From: Allobosea sp.
GTDB taxonomy: Bacteria; Pseudomonadota; Alphaproteobacteria; Rhizobiales; Beijerinckiaceae
Direction: 5' to 3'
Length of the DNA: 64,000 nt
NCBI GenBank assembly: GCA_024231975.1
Contig: JAAEQB010000102.1
Coordinates: forward strand, 1-64,000
Of the stretch, positions 17,654 to 26,051 are shown piece by piece. A program made the position numbers and the translations under genes. How positions within the stretch are numbered: position 1 is the stretch's first letter; every line of letters begins with the position of its first letter. The notes below the pieces were generated by a model, which saw only the letters and a list, made by a program, of their open reading frames with translations, ran no database searches and had not been told where the DNA came from.

Positions 17654-18178
17654 ATGAGCGATCTCGTCTTTATCGCCTTTCCGACCGAGCAGAAGGCGGA
17701 GGAGGTCCGCCAGAAGGTCCTCTCCCTGCAGCGCGAATATCTGATCGAGCTCGGCGACGCGGTCGTGGTGGTCAAGGACGACAAGGGCCACGTCAAGCTC
17801 AACCAGATGATCAACCTGACCGCGACGGGGGCCGCTTCAGGCGCGCTCTGGGGCACGCTGATCGGCTTCATCTTCCTGAACCCGTTGATCGGCACAGCGA
17901 TCGGCGCCGCCTCGGGCGCGCTGGGCGGCAAGCTCAGCGATGTCGGCATCAACGACCAGTTCATGAAGGACGCCGCGGCGGCCTTGCAGCCGAACACGGC
18001 CGGCCTGTTCCTGCTCATCCGCAAGATGACCACGGACAAGGTGCTCGCGGACCTGAAGGGCGTCGGCGGCACGCTGATGCAGACCTCTTTCGACGAAACC
18101 AAGGAGGCGGCGCTGCGGGCCGCGCTCTCGGCTGCCGCCGAGGCTGGTACGGCCGAAACCGGCGCTCCAGCGGCGTGA
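17654..18178 (+). CDS. DUF1269 membrane-associated protein
   Basis: A 174-residue protein opening MSDLVFIAFPTEQKAEEVRQKVL, typical of the DUF1269 family. The middle has a Gly/Ala-rich hydrophobic segment (about residues 58-95, GTAIGAASGALGGKLSDVG) that could insert in a membrane. A region with LFLLIRKMTTDKVL follows. The function of the family is not known. It begins a same-strand run with the patatin and AI-2E-type genes, with 43 bp to the next start. Confidence 0.88.
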   Translation: MSDLVFIAFPTEQKAEEVRQKVLSLQREYLIELGDAVVVVKDDKGHVKLNQMINLTATGAASGALWGTLIGFIFLNPLIGTAIGAASGALGGKLSDVGINDQFMKDAAAALQPNTAGLFLLIRKMTTDKVLADLKGVGGTLMQTSFDETKEAALRAALSAAAEAGTAETGAPAA

Positions 18179-18221
18179 GTCCTGGCTGGAGGCAGGCTTC
18201 GCGAATCAAAGAGGTACTCCG

Positions 18222-19277
18222 ATGAGCAAGAAGCCGTCCGCTTCCAGCCGCGCTGCCGAGGCGCGGGAGCCGCTCAATATCGATCTCGCCTTGCAGGGTG
18301 GCGGCGCGCATGGCGCCTACACCTGGGGCGTGCTGTGCCGGATCCTCGAGGAGGACTGGCTGACGATCGAGGCGATCTCGGGCACCTCGGCCGGCGCGAT
18401 GAACGCGGCCGTCCTGGCCTCCGGCTACGCCATCGGCGGGCGCGAGGGGGCTCGGGACGCGCTCGACCGGTATTGGAAGAAGGTCTCCGAGGCGGCGCGC
18501 TTCAGCCCGTTCCAGCGCTCGCCGCTCGACGTGCTGCTCGGGCGCTGGACGCTCGACACCTCGCCGCTCTTCGTGGCGATGGACATGATGTCCCGCGTCG
18601 TCTCGCCCTACACCCTCAACCCGTCGGGCGCGAATCCGCTGACGGACATCCTCGCCGGAATCATCGACTTCGACGCCATCGCGAAAGGCCCGATCAAGCT
18701 CTTCATTTCCGCGACGAATGTCAGGACGGGGCGCAACCGGATTTTCCGGAACGCCGAGATCACGCCGGAGGTGCTGCTCGCCTCGGCCTGCCTGCCGACC
18801 CTGTTCCAGGCGGTCGAGATCGACGGCGAAAGCTATTGGGACGGCGGCTATTCCGGCAACCCGACGATGACGCCGCTGATCGAAGAGAGCAATGCGCGCG
18901 ACACGATCCTGGTCCAGATCAATCCGGTCGAGCGGCCGGACACGCCGCGGACGGCGCGCGACATCCTGAACCGCCTCAACGAGGTCTCCTTCAACGCGGT
19001 GCTGCTGAAGGAGCTGCGCATGATGGCGTTGTTGCAGCGCGAGGCCCTGGCGGGAGCGGGCGAAGGCGCGCGCTGGGCGAGGATGCGGGTCCATCGCATC
19101 GCCAGCGACGCCATGACCGAACTCGGCTATTCCTCCAAGCTCAATGCCGAATGGGACTTCCTGACCATGCTCCACGACGAAGGCAGGCGTTCCGCCGAGG
19201 CGTTCTACCGGGCGCATCGCGACGAGATCGGCAAGCGCTCGAGCCTCGATCTCGCCGAATTCACCAAGGGGGTCTGA
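18222..19277 (+). CDS. Patatin-like phospholipase
   Basis: A 351-residue cytoplasmic-looking protein with all marks of the patatin fold. These are the oxyanion loop LQGGGAHGAYTWG near residue 27, the nucleophile elbow ISGTSAGAMNA near residue 55, and the catalytic aspartate in YWDGGYSGNP near residue 205. Such enzymes are lipid acyl hydrolases using a Ser-Asp dyad. The N-terminal 20 residues are polar and not a signal peptide. RBS AGAGGTACTCCG precedes the ATG. It is followed after three bases by the AI-2E-family gene, so the two are co-transcribed. Confidence 0.92.
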   Translation: MSKKPSASSRAAEAREPLNIDLALQGGGAHGAYTWGVLCRILEEDWLTIEAISGTSAGAMNAAVLASGYAIGGREGARDALDRYWKKVSEAARFSPFQRSPLDVLLGRWTLDTSPLFVAMDMMSRVVSPYTLNPSGANPLTDILAGIIDFDAIAKGPIKLFISATNVRTGRNRIFRNAEITPEVLLASACLPTLFQAVEIDGESYWDGGYSGNPTMTPLIEESNARDTILVQINPVERPDTPRTARDILNRLNEVSFNAVLLKELRMMALLQREALAGAGEGARWARMRVHRIASDAMTELGYSSKLNAEWDFLTMLHDEGRRSAEAFYRAHRDEIGKRSSLDLAEFTKGV

Positions 19278-19280
19278 CGG

Positions 19281-20390
19281 GTGCTTTCGCAGAAGGATCC
19301 CGCCGTCGCTGCGCCCACGGAACGGGACGGCCCCGTCACGGGCGGCGGGGCACACCAGGTCGCGCAGGTGATCATCGCCATCATCCTGGCGGTGGCGGCC
19401 CTGTCGACCGCGAGCTCGGTCTTCGCGCCGGTCGCCTTCGCGCTGTTCATCATCGCGCTGATCTGGCCGCTGCAGCAGATGCTGCAGGGCATCCTGCCGC
19501 GCCTGCTGGCGCTGGCGATCAGCCTCTTCGTCATGGTCGTCGCCTTCGTCGCCTTCGGCTCCCTGATCGCCTGGGCCTTCGGCCGCGTCGGCCGCTGGAT
19601 CGTCAGTGACATCGGCCGCTTCCAGGCCTTCTACGAGCAGGTCACACTCTGGCTCGAAGGGCACGGCATCGCCGTCGCATCGGTCTGGTCGGAGAATTTC
19701 AGCACGGCCTGGATCCTGCGCATGGTCCAGACCATCAGTGGCCGGCTGAACAGCACGATGAGCTTCTGGCTGGTGGTGCTCGTCTACGTGCTGCTCGGCC
19801 TGCTCGAGGTCGAGGATTTCGGCCGCAAGCTCAGGGGCTTGCGCAACCGCACCGTGGGCGAGCTGCTCCTCGACGGCAGCATCGCGACGGCCGCCAAGAT
19901 CCGGCGCTACATGCTGGTTCGGACGCTGATGAGCGTGATCACCGGCCTGCTGGTCTGGGCCTTCGCCAGGTCGGTCGGCCTGCCCCTTGCGGCGGAATGG
20001 GGCTTCATCGCCTTCCTGCTGAACTATGTCCCGTTCATGGGGCCGCTGGTCGCCACCGTCTTCCCGACCCTGTTCGCGATGACGCAGTTCGGCTCGTGGC
20101 AAGCGGTGATCGCGGTCTTCGCCTGCCTGAATCTGATCCAGTTCATCGTCGGCAGCTATATCGAGCCCCGGGTCGCCGGCAATGCGCTGGCGATCTCGCC
20201 GGCGAGCGTGCTGTTCTCGGTCTTCTTCTGGACCTATCTCTGGGGCGTGTTTGGCGCCTTCATCGGCGTGCCGATCACCATCGCCCTGATCACCTTCTGC
20301 GCCCTGCATCCGTCGAGCCGGTGGCTGGCCGAACTGCTCGGCGCGCCGCAGAAGAACGACGTTGCTCTGGAGGGTGCCGGCCGCGCTTGA
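19281..20390 (+). CDS. AI-2E family transporter (UPF0118)
   Basis: A 369-residue protein with about eight hydrophobic segments, including the C-terminal LLNYVPFMGPLVATVFPTL and SPASVLFSVFFWTYLWGVFGAFIGVPI regions diagnostic of the AI-2E/PerM family. Members export or exchange small molecules or ions, and some are Na+/H+ antiporters. A GTG start at 19281 follows the patatin stop by three bases. It lies immediately upstream of an Mrp-type antiporter operon, which makes an ion-related role plausible, though this is inference. Confidence 0.9.
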   Translation: MLSQKDPAVAAPTERDGPVTGGGAHQVAQVIIAIILAVAALSTASSVFAPVAFALFIIALIWPLQQMLQGILPRLLALAISLFVMVVAFVAFGSLIAWAFGRVGRWIVSDIGRFQAFYEQVTLWLEGHGIAVASVWSENFSTAWILRMVQTISGRLNSTMSFWLVVLVYVLLGLLEVEDFGRKLRGLRNRTVGELLLDGSIATAAKIRRYMLVRTLMSVITGLLVWAFARSVGLPLAAEWGFIAFLLNYVPFMGPLVATVFPTLFAMTQFGSWQAVIAVFACLNLIQFIVGSYIEPRVAGNALAISPASVLFSVFFWTYLWGVFGAFIGVPITIALITFCALHPSSRWLAELLGAPQKNDVALEGAGRA

Positions 20391-20532
20391 CGGCCGCAGG
20401 GAGGTCGTCGTGGCCTCCGGCAGAATGGGACGCAGCGCACAGGGGCGGGACGTCCGGCTGATGTTGCCCGCGAAGGCGCTGGCTACCCTTGAGCCTGGGA
20501 TGGCGGAGCATCGACCTGAGGCGGCGGAGACG

Positions 20533-21042
20533 ATGGACAAGGCAAGCATTGCCGATCGCGCGCAGCTGCCGGCGCCGCTGATCCGCGGGCTCTGCCTGCT
20601 GCTGCTATGGGTCGCGCTGATGGGCCCGGCGCCGAAGGATTTGCCGGTCGGTGTCGCCGCCGCAGCCGCGGGTGTCTGGGCCAGCACGCTGCTCTGGCCA
20701 GCCGGCGGAAGTTTGTCGCTCATCGGCCTTCTTCGATTCATGGCCCGCTTCCTGCCGCAATCGATGGCTGCCGGGCTCGACGTGGCACGGCGAGCCTTCG
20801 CGCCCCGCCCCGACCTGCAGCCGGGCTTCGCGACCTGCCGGTCCAGTGTTCCCGCTGGCCTGGCGCGCGACTCCTCCTGCGCCGTGATGAGTCTGCAGCC
20901 GGGCAAGCTGCCGGTCTCCACCGGACCCGACGGGACGATGCTGATCCATTGCCTCGATCTGCGCGAGCCGGTGGCGGAGCAGGTCGCGGCCGACGAGGCG
21001 GCATTCTGCGGGATACTCGGGGCGGAGCGGCGCGATGGCTGA
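20533..21042 (+). CDS. mrpE: Na+/H+ antiporter subunit E (MrpE/MnhE)
   Basis: A 169-residue protein with two N-terminal hydrophobic segments and the conserved C-terminal pattern of MnhE (SVPAGLARDSSCAVMSLQPGKLPV... then IHCLDLREP). It is the first gene of a seven-gene Mrp-like operon. The start at 20533 is chosen because GGCGGAG lies just upstream and the length then fits the family (about 160); ATG 20500 is an alternative. It overlaps mrpF by eight bases. Confidence 0.88.
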   Translation: MDKASIADRAQLPAPLIRGLCLLLLWVALMGPAPKDLPVGVAAAAAGVWASTLLWPAGGSLSLIGLLRFMARFLPQSMAAGLDVARRAFAPRPDLQPGFATCRSSVPAGLARDSSCAVMSLQPGKLPVSTGPDGTMLIHCLDLREPVAEQVAADEAAFCGILGAERRDG

Positions 21043-21322
21043 TATCCTGGCCGCGGCGGCACTCTTCATCCTGGCGATCACGGTCGTCGCACTGCTGCGC
21101 GTGCTGCGCTCGCGCGTCGTGGCCGAGCGCATGATGGCGCTGCAATTGCTCGGAACCGGCGGGGCGGCAGCGCTCCTGCTGCTGGGGGCAGCCTCGGGCT
21201 CTCCTGCGGTCAACGACGTCGCGCTCCTGCTCGTCTTGTTCGCGGCCTTCTCCTGCCTGGCATTCGCGCTCGGCACGGCCGAGCCGGCCGCCGGGCGCGA
21301 TCCGGTGAAGAAGCAGCCATGA
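21035..21322 (+). CDS. mrpF: Na+/H+ antiporter subunit F (MrpF/MnhF)
   Basis: A 95-residue protein with three hydrophobic helices. The loop RVLRSRVVAERMMALQLLGT matches MrpF (consensus GPT.. DR..ALD..), and the last helix is LLLVLFAAFSCLAFALG. It is a small membrane subunit needed for assembly of the Mrp complex. It overlaps mrpE by eight bases and mrpG by four, showing translational coupling. Confidence 0.85.
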   Translation: MADILAAAALFILAITVVALLRVLRSRVVAERMMALQLLGTGGAAALLLLGAASGSPAVNDVALLLVLFAAFSCLAFALGTAEPAAGRDPVKKQP

Positions 21323-21612
21323 GCGGCCTCGCCGATATCGTCACGGTCGTCCTGGTGGGCGCGGGGGCGCTGCTCTTCCTGGCCGGCGTGCTCGGCCTGC
21401 TGCGCTTTCCCGACACGCTGAGCCGGCTGCATGCGATCAGCAAGGCCGATAATCTCGGGCTCGGATTGATCGTGCTCGGCCTGCTGCCGCAGGCGGCCAG
21501 CCTCGGCGAAGGCCTGAAATTGCTCTGCATCTGGTTATTGGCGCAGCTTTCGGCAGCGACGGCGAGCCAGCTGCTCGCGCGCGCCGTCCAGCGCGGCAGA
21601 ACCGAGCCATGA
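21319..21612 (+). CDS. mrpG: Na+/H+ antiporter subunit G (MrpG/MnhG)
   Basis: A 97-residue protein with three helices and the MrpG signature GLLRFPDTLSRLHAISKADNLGLG around residues 27-50. It is a small membrane subunit of the Mrp cation/proton antiporter. It starts in an ATGA overlap with mrpF and ends in one with the next gene. Confidence 0.9.
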   Translation: MSGLADIVTVVLVGAGALLFLAGVLGLLRFPDTLSRLHAISKADNLGLGLIVLGLLPQAASLGEGLKLLCIWLLAQLSAATASQLLARAVQRGRTEP

Positions 21613-22541
21613 TGCTCCTGGTCGATGTCGCGCTCGTCGCCGGCCTGCTGGCGCTCGCGGCCCATGTCGTCGCAGAGCCGGACGAGCGCAGCGCGATCAT
21701 CGCCTTCCTCTCCCTCGGTCTGCTGCTGGGGCTCGCCTGGGTCCGGCTGGCGGCGCCCGACGTCGCCCTGACCGAGATCGCCATCGGCGGCGGCGGAACG
21801 GGGATCCTGCTGCTGCGGGCGGAGGCCGCGGTCCGCGGCCGCGGCAAGCATGAGGAGCCGGTGACGCGTACCGGCAAGCTCGCCATCGCTGCTGGCTGCG
21901 CCGCCATCTCCGTCGCTCTCGGCCTCGCCGTGCTGAGCTTTGCGTCTCCGGCTCCGACACTCGCGCCGGCGGCAGCCGAGGCGCTGCCGGCGACCGGGCT
22001 GGGCAATCCCGTCACCGCCGTGCTGCTGGCCTATCGCGCGCTCGACACCCTGCTGGAGAAGGTGGTGGTGCTACTCGCCCTGATCGGGGTCTGGTCGCTG
22101 GCGCCCGATGCCGTCTGGGGCGGCGCTCCTGAGGTGAAACCCGGCGAGGTCCCGGGGCCGCTCGCCTATCTCGCCCGTATCCTGCCGCCCTTCGGCGTGG
22201 TGATCGGCGTCTACATGTTCTGGGTCGGGGCCGATGCGCCGGGCGGGACTTTCCAGGCCGGCACCGTGCTCGCGGCGATGTGGCTGCTGATGATGCTGGC
22301 AGGCTTGCGGCAGCCGCCGCAGACGGGCGGGCTGCCGCTGCGGCTTGCTCTGGCAGGCGGGCCGGTGCTGTTCCTGGCGATCGCCTTTCTCGGCTTCGCC
22401 GTTGCCGACGGCTTCCTCGCCTATCCCAAGGCCTGGGCGAAGCCACTGATCCTGGCGATCGAGGCGGCGCTGACCCTGTCGGTCGCCGCGGCGCTCGCCA
22501 TGCTGGTCGCGGGCCCGGCCCGGAAGGCACCGGGTCGATGA
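21609..22541 (+). CDS. Fused MrpA-C-terminal (DUF4040/MbhD-like) and MrpB antiporter subunit
   Basis: A 310-residue membrane protein in two parts. The first (about residues 1-100) has SIVxxx-type helices with LGLLLGLAWVRLAAPDVALTEIAIGGG, the DUF4040/MbhD motif that forms the C-terminal end of MrpA in large Mrp systems. The second (about 165-305) carries GPLAYLARILPPFGVVIGVYMFWVGADAPGGTFQAG, the MnhB signature. Thus the MrpA tail and MrpB are one protein here, without the large NuoL-like MrpA body. It overlaps both neighbours by four bases. Confidence 0.88.
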   Translation: MMLLVDVALVAGLLALAAHVVAEPDERSAIIAFLSLGLLLGLAWVRLAAPDVALTEIAIGGGGTGILLLRAEAAVRGRGKHEEPVTRTGKLAIAAGCAAISVALGLAVLSFASPAPTLAPAAAEALPATGLGNPVTAVLLAYRALDTLLEKVVVLLALIGVWSLAPDAVWGGAPEVKPGEVPGPLAYLARILPPFGVVIGVYMFWVGADAPGGTFQAGTVLAAMWLLMMLAGLRQPPQTGGLPLRLALAGGPVLFLAIAFLGFAVADGFLAYPKAWAKPLILAIEAALTLSVAAALAMLVAGPARKAPGR

Positions 22542-22882
22542 CGGCGGCGCTGCAACCCGGCGTCCTGTTCGGACTGTGCGGTGCGGCGCTCGTCGGCATC
22601 GGGCTGTTCAGCGTCGTCACGCATCCCGGCCTGCTGCGCCGCATCGTCGGCTGCAACATTCTCGGCGCGGGCATCTTCCTCGTCTTCGGCGCTGTCGCCC
22701 GACGCGGCGGTGGCGCGGGCTTCCCGGCCGACCCGGTGCCGCAAGCCCTGGTGATCACCGGCATCGTCGTCGCCTTCTCGGCCAGCGCGTTGGCCGTCGC
22801 CCTGCTGAAGCGCCTCGTCGAGCCGGCGGCGGAGGCCGGGACCAGAGAGACTGCAACCGCCGAGCGGCGAGGCGGACCGTGA
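22538..22882 (+). CDS. mrpC: Na+/H+ antiporter subunit C (MrpC/NuoK-like)
   Basis: A 114-residue protein with three helices related to NuoK: LFSVVTHPGLLRRIVGCNILGAGIFLVFGA, then DPVPQALVITGIVVAFSASALAVALL. The DPVPQALVLTGIVI pattern is diagnostic for MrpC. The start lies in the ATGA overlap with the MrpB fusion, and the end overlaps the GTG start of mrpD by four bases. Confidence 0.9.
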   Translation: MTAALQPGVLFGLCGAALVGIGLFSVVTHPGLLRRIVGCNILGAGIFLVFGAVARRGGGAGFPADPVPQALVITGIVVAFSASALAVALLKRLVEPAAEAGTRETATAERRGGP

Positions 22883-24402
22883 CGGCGCCGATCCATGCCA
22901 CCACGCCGGGCGGCTTCCTGCTGATCCTGGCGGTGATCCTGCCGGTCTGCGCGGTGCTCGCCATCTTCGCCTGCGGGCCGCGCAGCGCGGCGCGGATCGC
23001 GCTGGCGACGCTCGCGGCCGGGCTCGCCGTCGCGGTCGCGATCATCGTGGAGCTGATCCGGACGGGTGCGGCGCTGACCTATGTCGTCGGCGCCTGGCAG
23101 CCTCCGCTCGGGATCGCGCTGCGGGCGGATGGGCTCTCGGGCGCGATGCTGCTGATGACCGCGCTGGTCGTGGTCGCGGTCGGGCTGTTCGCGCATGTCC
23201 AGCATGGAGGCGGGGACGAGGCCGGCGGCGGGCGGGCGCAGACGACCTTCTGGCTGATGCTGCTCGCGCTCTGGAGCGCGCTGAACGCCGTCTTCATCGG
23301 CGAAGACCTGTTCAACCTCTATGTCGCGCTGGAACTCCTGACCTTCGCGGCCGTGCCGCTGGTCTGCCTCGACGGCCGCAGCGAGACCGCCAACGCCGCC
23401 TTGCGCTACCTGCTCTTCGCGCTCCTCGGCTCGCTGCTCTATCTGCTCGGGGTCGGCCTGCTCTACGGCCAGTACGGCACGCTCGACCTGCTCGCATTGT
23501 CGCGCTTGAGCCGCTCGGATCCGGCGCTGTCGGTTGCGCTGGCGCTGATGATCGTCGGGCTCCTGGCCAAGGCGGCGCTGTTTCCCCTGCATTTGTGGCT
23601 GCCGCCGGCCCATGCCGGTGCGCCGGCGCCGGCCAGCGCCGTGCTGTCGGCGCTGGTGATCAAGGCGCCGGTCTTCCTGATCCTGCGGTTGGTGCTCGAC
23701 GTCGCCCCGCCGCAGGCTGCCGCGATCGCTGGCCAGCTGCTCGCCGTGCTCGGCGCCGCCTCGATCCTGTTCTGCAGCGTCATGGCGCTCAGGCAGGCGC
23801 GGCTGAAGCTGATGATCGCCTATTCGACCGTGGCGCAGCTCGGCTATCTCTTCATCGTCTTCCCGCTCGCGGCCGGCGGCGCGGGCGTGGCGCCCTGGGA
23901 GACGATTGCCTGGACCGGCGGCGCGCTCCAGCTGATCTCGCACGCCTTGGCGAAGGCGGCGATGTTCCTGGCGGCCGGAGTCATCATCGAGGTCTACGGC
24001 CATGACCGCATCGCCGATCTCGGTGGCTTCGGCCGGGTGCTGCCGGTCAGCGCCTTCGCCATCGGTCTCGCCGGCCTGTCGCTGATGGGCGTCCCGCCGA
24101 GCGGCGGCTTCGTCGCCAAGTGCCTGTTGCTGACGGCAGCGGTGATCGAGGGCTATCCCTGGCTGGCGGCGACCATTCTGGCTGGCGGCCTTCTCGCCGG
24201 CGGCTATGTCTTTCGCGTGATCGACCGGGCGCTCGCCGTCCCCGCCGGCACGCTGCCGTCGCGCCGGGCGGTTCCGCGCCGCCTGGAACTCGCGGCGCTC
24301 GCCCTGGCGGTCGCGGCCGTGCTGCTCGGCCTCGTGCCGCTGCGCCCCTTCGGCATCCTGCAGATCGGCCGTGGCGGCCTGGCAATGGTGGGGCTGCCAT
24401 GA
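22879..24402 (+). CDS. mrpD: Na+/H+ antiporter subunit D (MrpD, NuoN/NuoM-like)
   Basis: A 507-residue protein with about fourteen helices homologous to proton-pumping NADH dehydrogenase subunits. The key helix-5 glutamate is present (FNLYVALELLTFAAVPL). The helix-7 lysine is also present (GLLAKAALFPLHLWLPPAHAGAPAPASAVLSALVIKAP). KLMIAYSTVAQLGYL and QLISHALAKAAMFLAAG are further conserved segments. It is expected to carry protons or cations across the inner membrane. It begins with GTG in a four-base overlap with mrpC. Confidence 0.92.
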   Translation: MTAPIHATTPGGFLLILAVILPVCAVLAIFACGPRSAARIALATLAAGLAVAVAIIVELIRTGAALTYVVGAWQPPLGIALRADGLSGAMLLMTALVVVAVGLFAHVQHGGGDEAGGGRAQTTFWLMLLALWSALNAVFIGEDLFNLYVALELLTFAAVPLVCLDGRSETANAALRYLLFALLGSLLYLLGVGLLYGQYGTLDLLALSRLSRSDPALSVALALMIVGLLAKAALFPLHLWLPPAHAGAPAPASAVLSALVIKAPVFLILRLVLDVAPPQAAAIAGQLLAVLGAASILFCSVMALRQARLKLMIAYSTVAQLGYLFIVFPLAAGGAGVAPWETIAWTGGALQLISHALAKAAMFLAAGVIIEVYGHDRIADLGGFGRVLPVSAFAIGLAGLSLMGVPPSGGFVAKCLLLTAAVIEGYPWLAATILAGGLLAGGYVFRVIDRALAVPAGTLPSRRAVPRRLELAALALAVAAVLLGLVPLRPFGILQIGRGGLAMVGLP

Positions 24403-26027
24403 GCGCCGGCATCCTCCTTGCCGCGGCACTGTTCGTCCCGCTCGGGCTGGCATTCTGCTGCCTGTCGGCCTGGTTCAGGGCGCGGGCCCTGGCGATCCTC
24501 GTCCTCGCCCCGTTGCCGGCCCTGGCGGCTGCAATCCTGGTGCCGAAAGGCGGCTTCGCCGTCTTCCCACCGCCGTTCCGGTTGACGCTGGTGCTCGACG
24601 AGTCCGGCGCAATCCTGCTGGCGGGCGCGGCGCTGCTCTGGAGCGCGGCCGGCGCCTATGCCGCCTCGCTGATGGCCCGCGACGCCGAAGCGCCGCGCTT
24701 TTCGATCTGGTGGCTGCTGACGCTAACCGGCAGCCTCGGCCTGTTCGTCGTCGGCGACGTCGTGAATTTCTATTTGCTCTTCACCCTGGCGAGCCTGTCC
24801 GCCTATGGGCTGATCATCCATGAGCAGAGCGCGCCCGCCCATCGCGCCGGCACGATCTATGTCGTGCTCGCTTTGGCCGCCGAGGCGATCCTGCTGATGG
24901 CGCTGGTCATGCTGGCGGCAAGCCATCCCGACGCCAACCCGCAGATCCGCAGCGTCGTCGCCGAACTCTCGGCCTCCCCGATGCGTGACGGCATCGTCGT
25001 CCTGTTCATCCTCGGCTTCGCGCTCAAGATGGGGCTGGTGCCGCTGCATGTCTGGCTGCCGCTGGCGCATCCGGCGGCGCCGACGCCGGCCTCGGCGGTG
25101 CTGAGCGGGGTCGTGGTCAAGGCCGGCGTGATCGGGCTGATCCGCTTCCTGCCCTTCGCGGACGGGGCGCCGTTCTGGGGCGCGATCCTGATCGGGGTCG
25201 GCATCGTCACCGCCTATTACGGCGTGCTCGTCGGCGTCACCCAGCCGCGGGCCAAGACGATCCTGGCCTATTCGACGGTGAGCCAGATGGGGCTGCTGGC
25301 GGTGCTGCTCGGCGTCGGCCTTGCGACCGCCGACCCGACGGCCGCCGACCTGACCGCCTATTACGCGGTCCACCACACGCTGGTGAAGGGCGCGCTCTTC
25401 CTCGGCATCGGCCTCCTGGCCAAGGCCGGCGGGCGCCGCCTGCGGCTGCTGTTCTTGCTCATCGCCGTGCTCGCGCTGAGTCTCGGAGGCATGCCGCTGA
25501 CCAGCGGCGCGCTGGCCAAGCTCGCGGTGAAGCCGCTGCTCGGCTATGGCTGGCTCGCCGCCGCGATGACGCTCGCGGGGGCGGGCAGCTCCATGCTGAT
25601 GGTGCATCTGCTGCTGGTCCTGCGTTGCGACAGCACCGGCAATCCCGCCGCATCGCCGCCGCTAGGGCAGCTCGTGCCCTGGCTGGTCGTAGCCGCCGCC
25701 TCCCTCGTCATCCCGTGGTCGCTCTATCCGGCGGTGTCCGGCGAGATGATCGCCGATCTGGTCCAGCCGGAGGCGCTGTGGAAGGTGACCTGGCCGCTTC
25801 TGCTCGGGGCCGGGGCGATGCTGCTGCTTGACCGCTGGCCCCGGCGCCTCGGCGCCATCCCGGAGGGCGACATCGTCGTCCTGGCGCAGGCCGGGCAGCC
25901 GCTCCTGCGCAAGCTCTCGAACCGCATCGGGGAGATCGACATCCATCTGCGGCGCTGGCCGATGGCGGGGCTCGGGCTGATCGCTCTTGCCATCCTGCTC
26001 GGCGGGGCCTTGATGCTTCGGGCCTGA
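24399..26027 (+). CDS. Second NuoM/MrpD-like antiporter subunit (takes the place of MrpA)
   Basis: A 542-residue protein related to MrpD, with FALKMGLVPLHVWLPLAHPAAPTPASAVLSGVVVKAG (helix-7 lysine kept), KTILAYSTVSQMGLLA and HHTLVKGALFLGIG. At the place of the helix-5 glutamate of MrpD the sequence reads NFYLLFTLASLSAYG, so that acidic residue is replaced by threonine. A C-terminal extension (about residues 480-542) has a soluble stretch before the last helix, as in NuoL-like proteins with a lateral extension. With mrpD it makes a two-proton-channel complex, presumably replacing the absent MrpA. Coupled to mrpD by an ATGA overlap. Confidence 0.85.
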   Translation: MSAGILLAAALFVPLGLAFCCLSAWFRARALAILVLAPLPALAAAILVPKGGFAVFPPPFRLTLVLDESGAILLAGAALLWSAAGAYAASLMARDAEAPRFSIWWLLTLTGSLGLFVVGDVVNFYLLFTLASLSAYGLIIHEQSAPAHRAGTIYVVLALAAEAILLMALVMLAASHPDANPQIRSVVAELSASPMRDGIVVLFILGFALKMGLVPLHVWLPLAHPAAPTPASAVLSGVVVKAGVIGLIRFLPFADGAPFWGAILIGVGIVTAYYGVLVGVTQPRAKTILAYSTVSQMGLLAVLLGVGLATADPTAADLTAYYAVHHTLVKGALFLGIGLLAKAGGRRLRLLFLLIAVLALSLGGMPLTSGALAKLAVKPLLGYGWLAAAMTLAGAGSSMLMVHLLLVLRCDSTGNPAASPPLGQLVPWLVVAAASLVIPWSLYPAVSGEMIADLVQPEALWKVTWPLLLGAGAMLLLDRWPRRLGAIPEGDIVVLAQAGQPLLRKLSNRIGEIDIHLRRWPMAGLGLIALAILLGGALMLRA

Positions 26028-26051
26028 CGAAGCGTCGCGGGAGGCTCTAAG

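Noticed and set aside
18015..21062. A 1015-codon minus-strand open frame opposite DUF1269, patatin and AI-2E genes
   Set aside because: Shadow frame of GC-rich coding DNA; the plus strand has catalytic motifs and coupled starts, while this frame has none.
22012..24453. An 813-codon minus-strand open frame opposite the Mrp genes
   Set aside because: Arg/Gln/Asp-rich shadow of hydrophobic plus-strand membrane genes; no start signal and no family resemblance.
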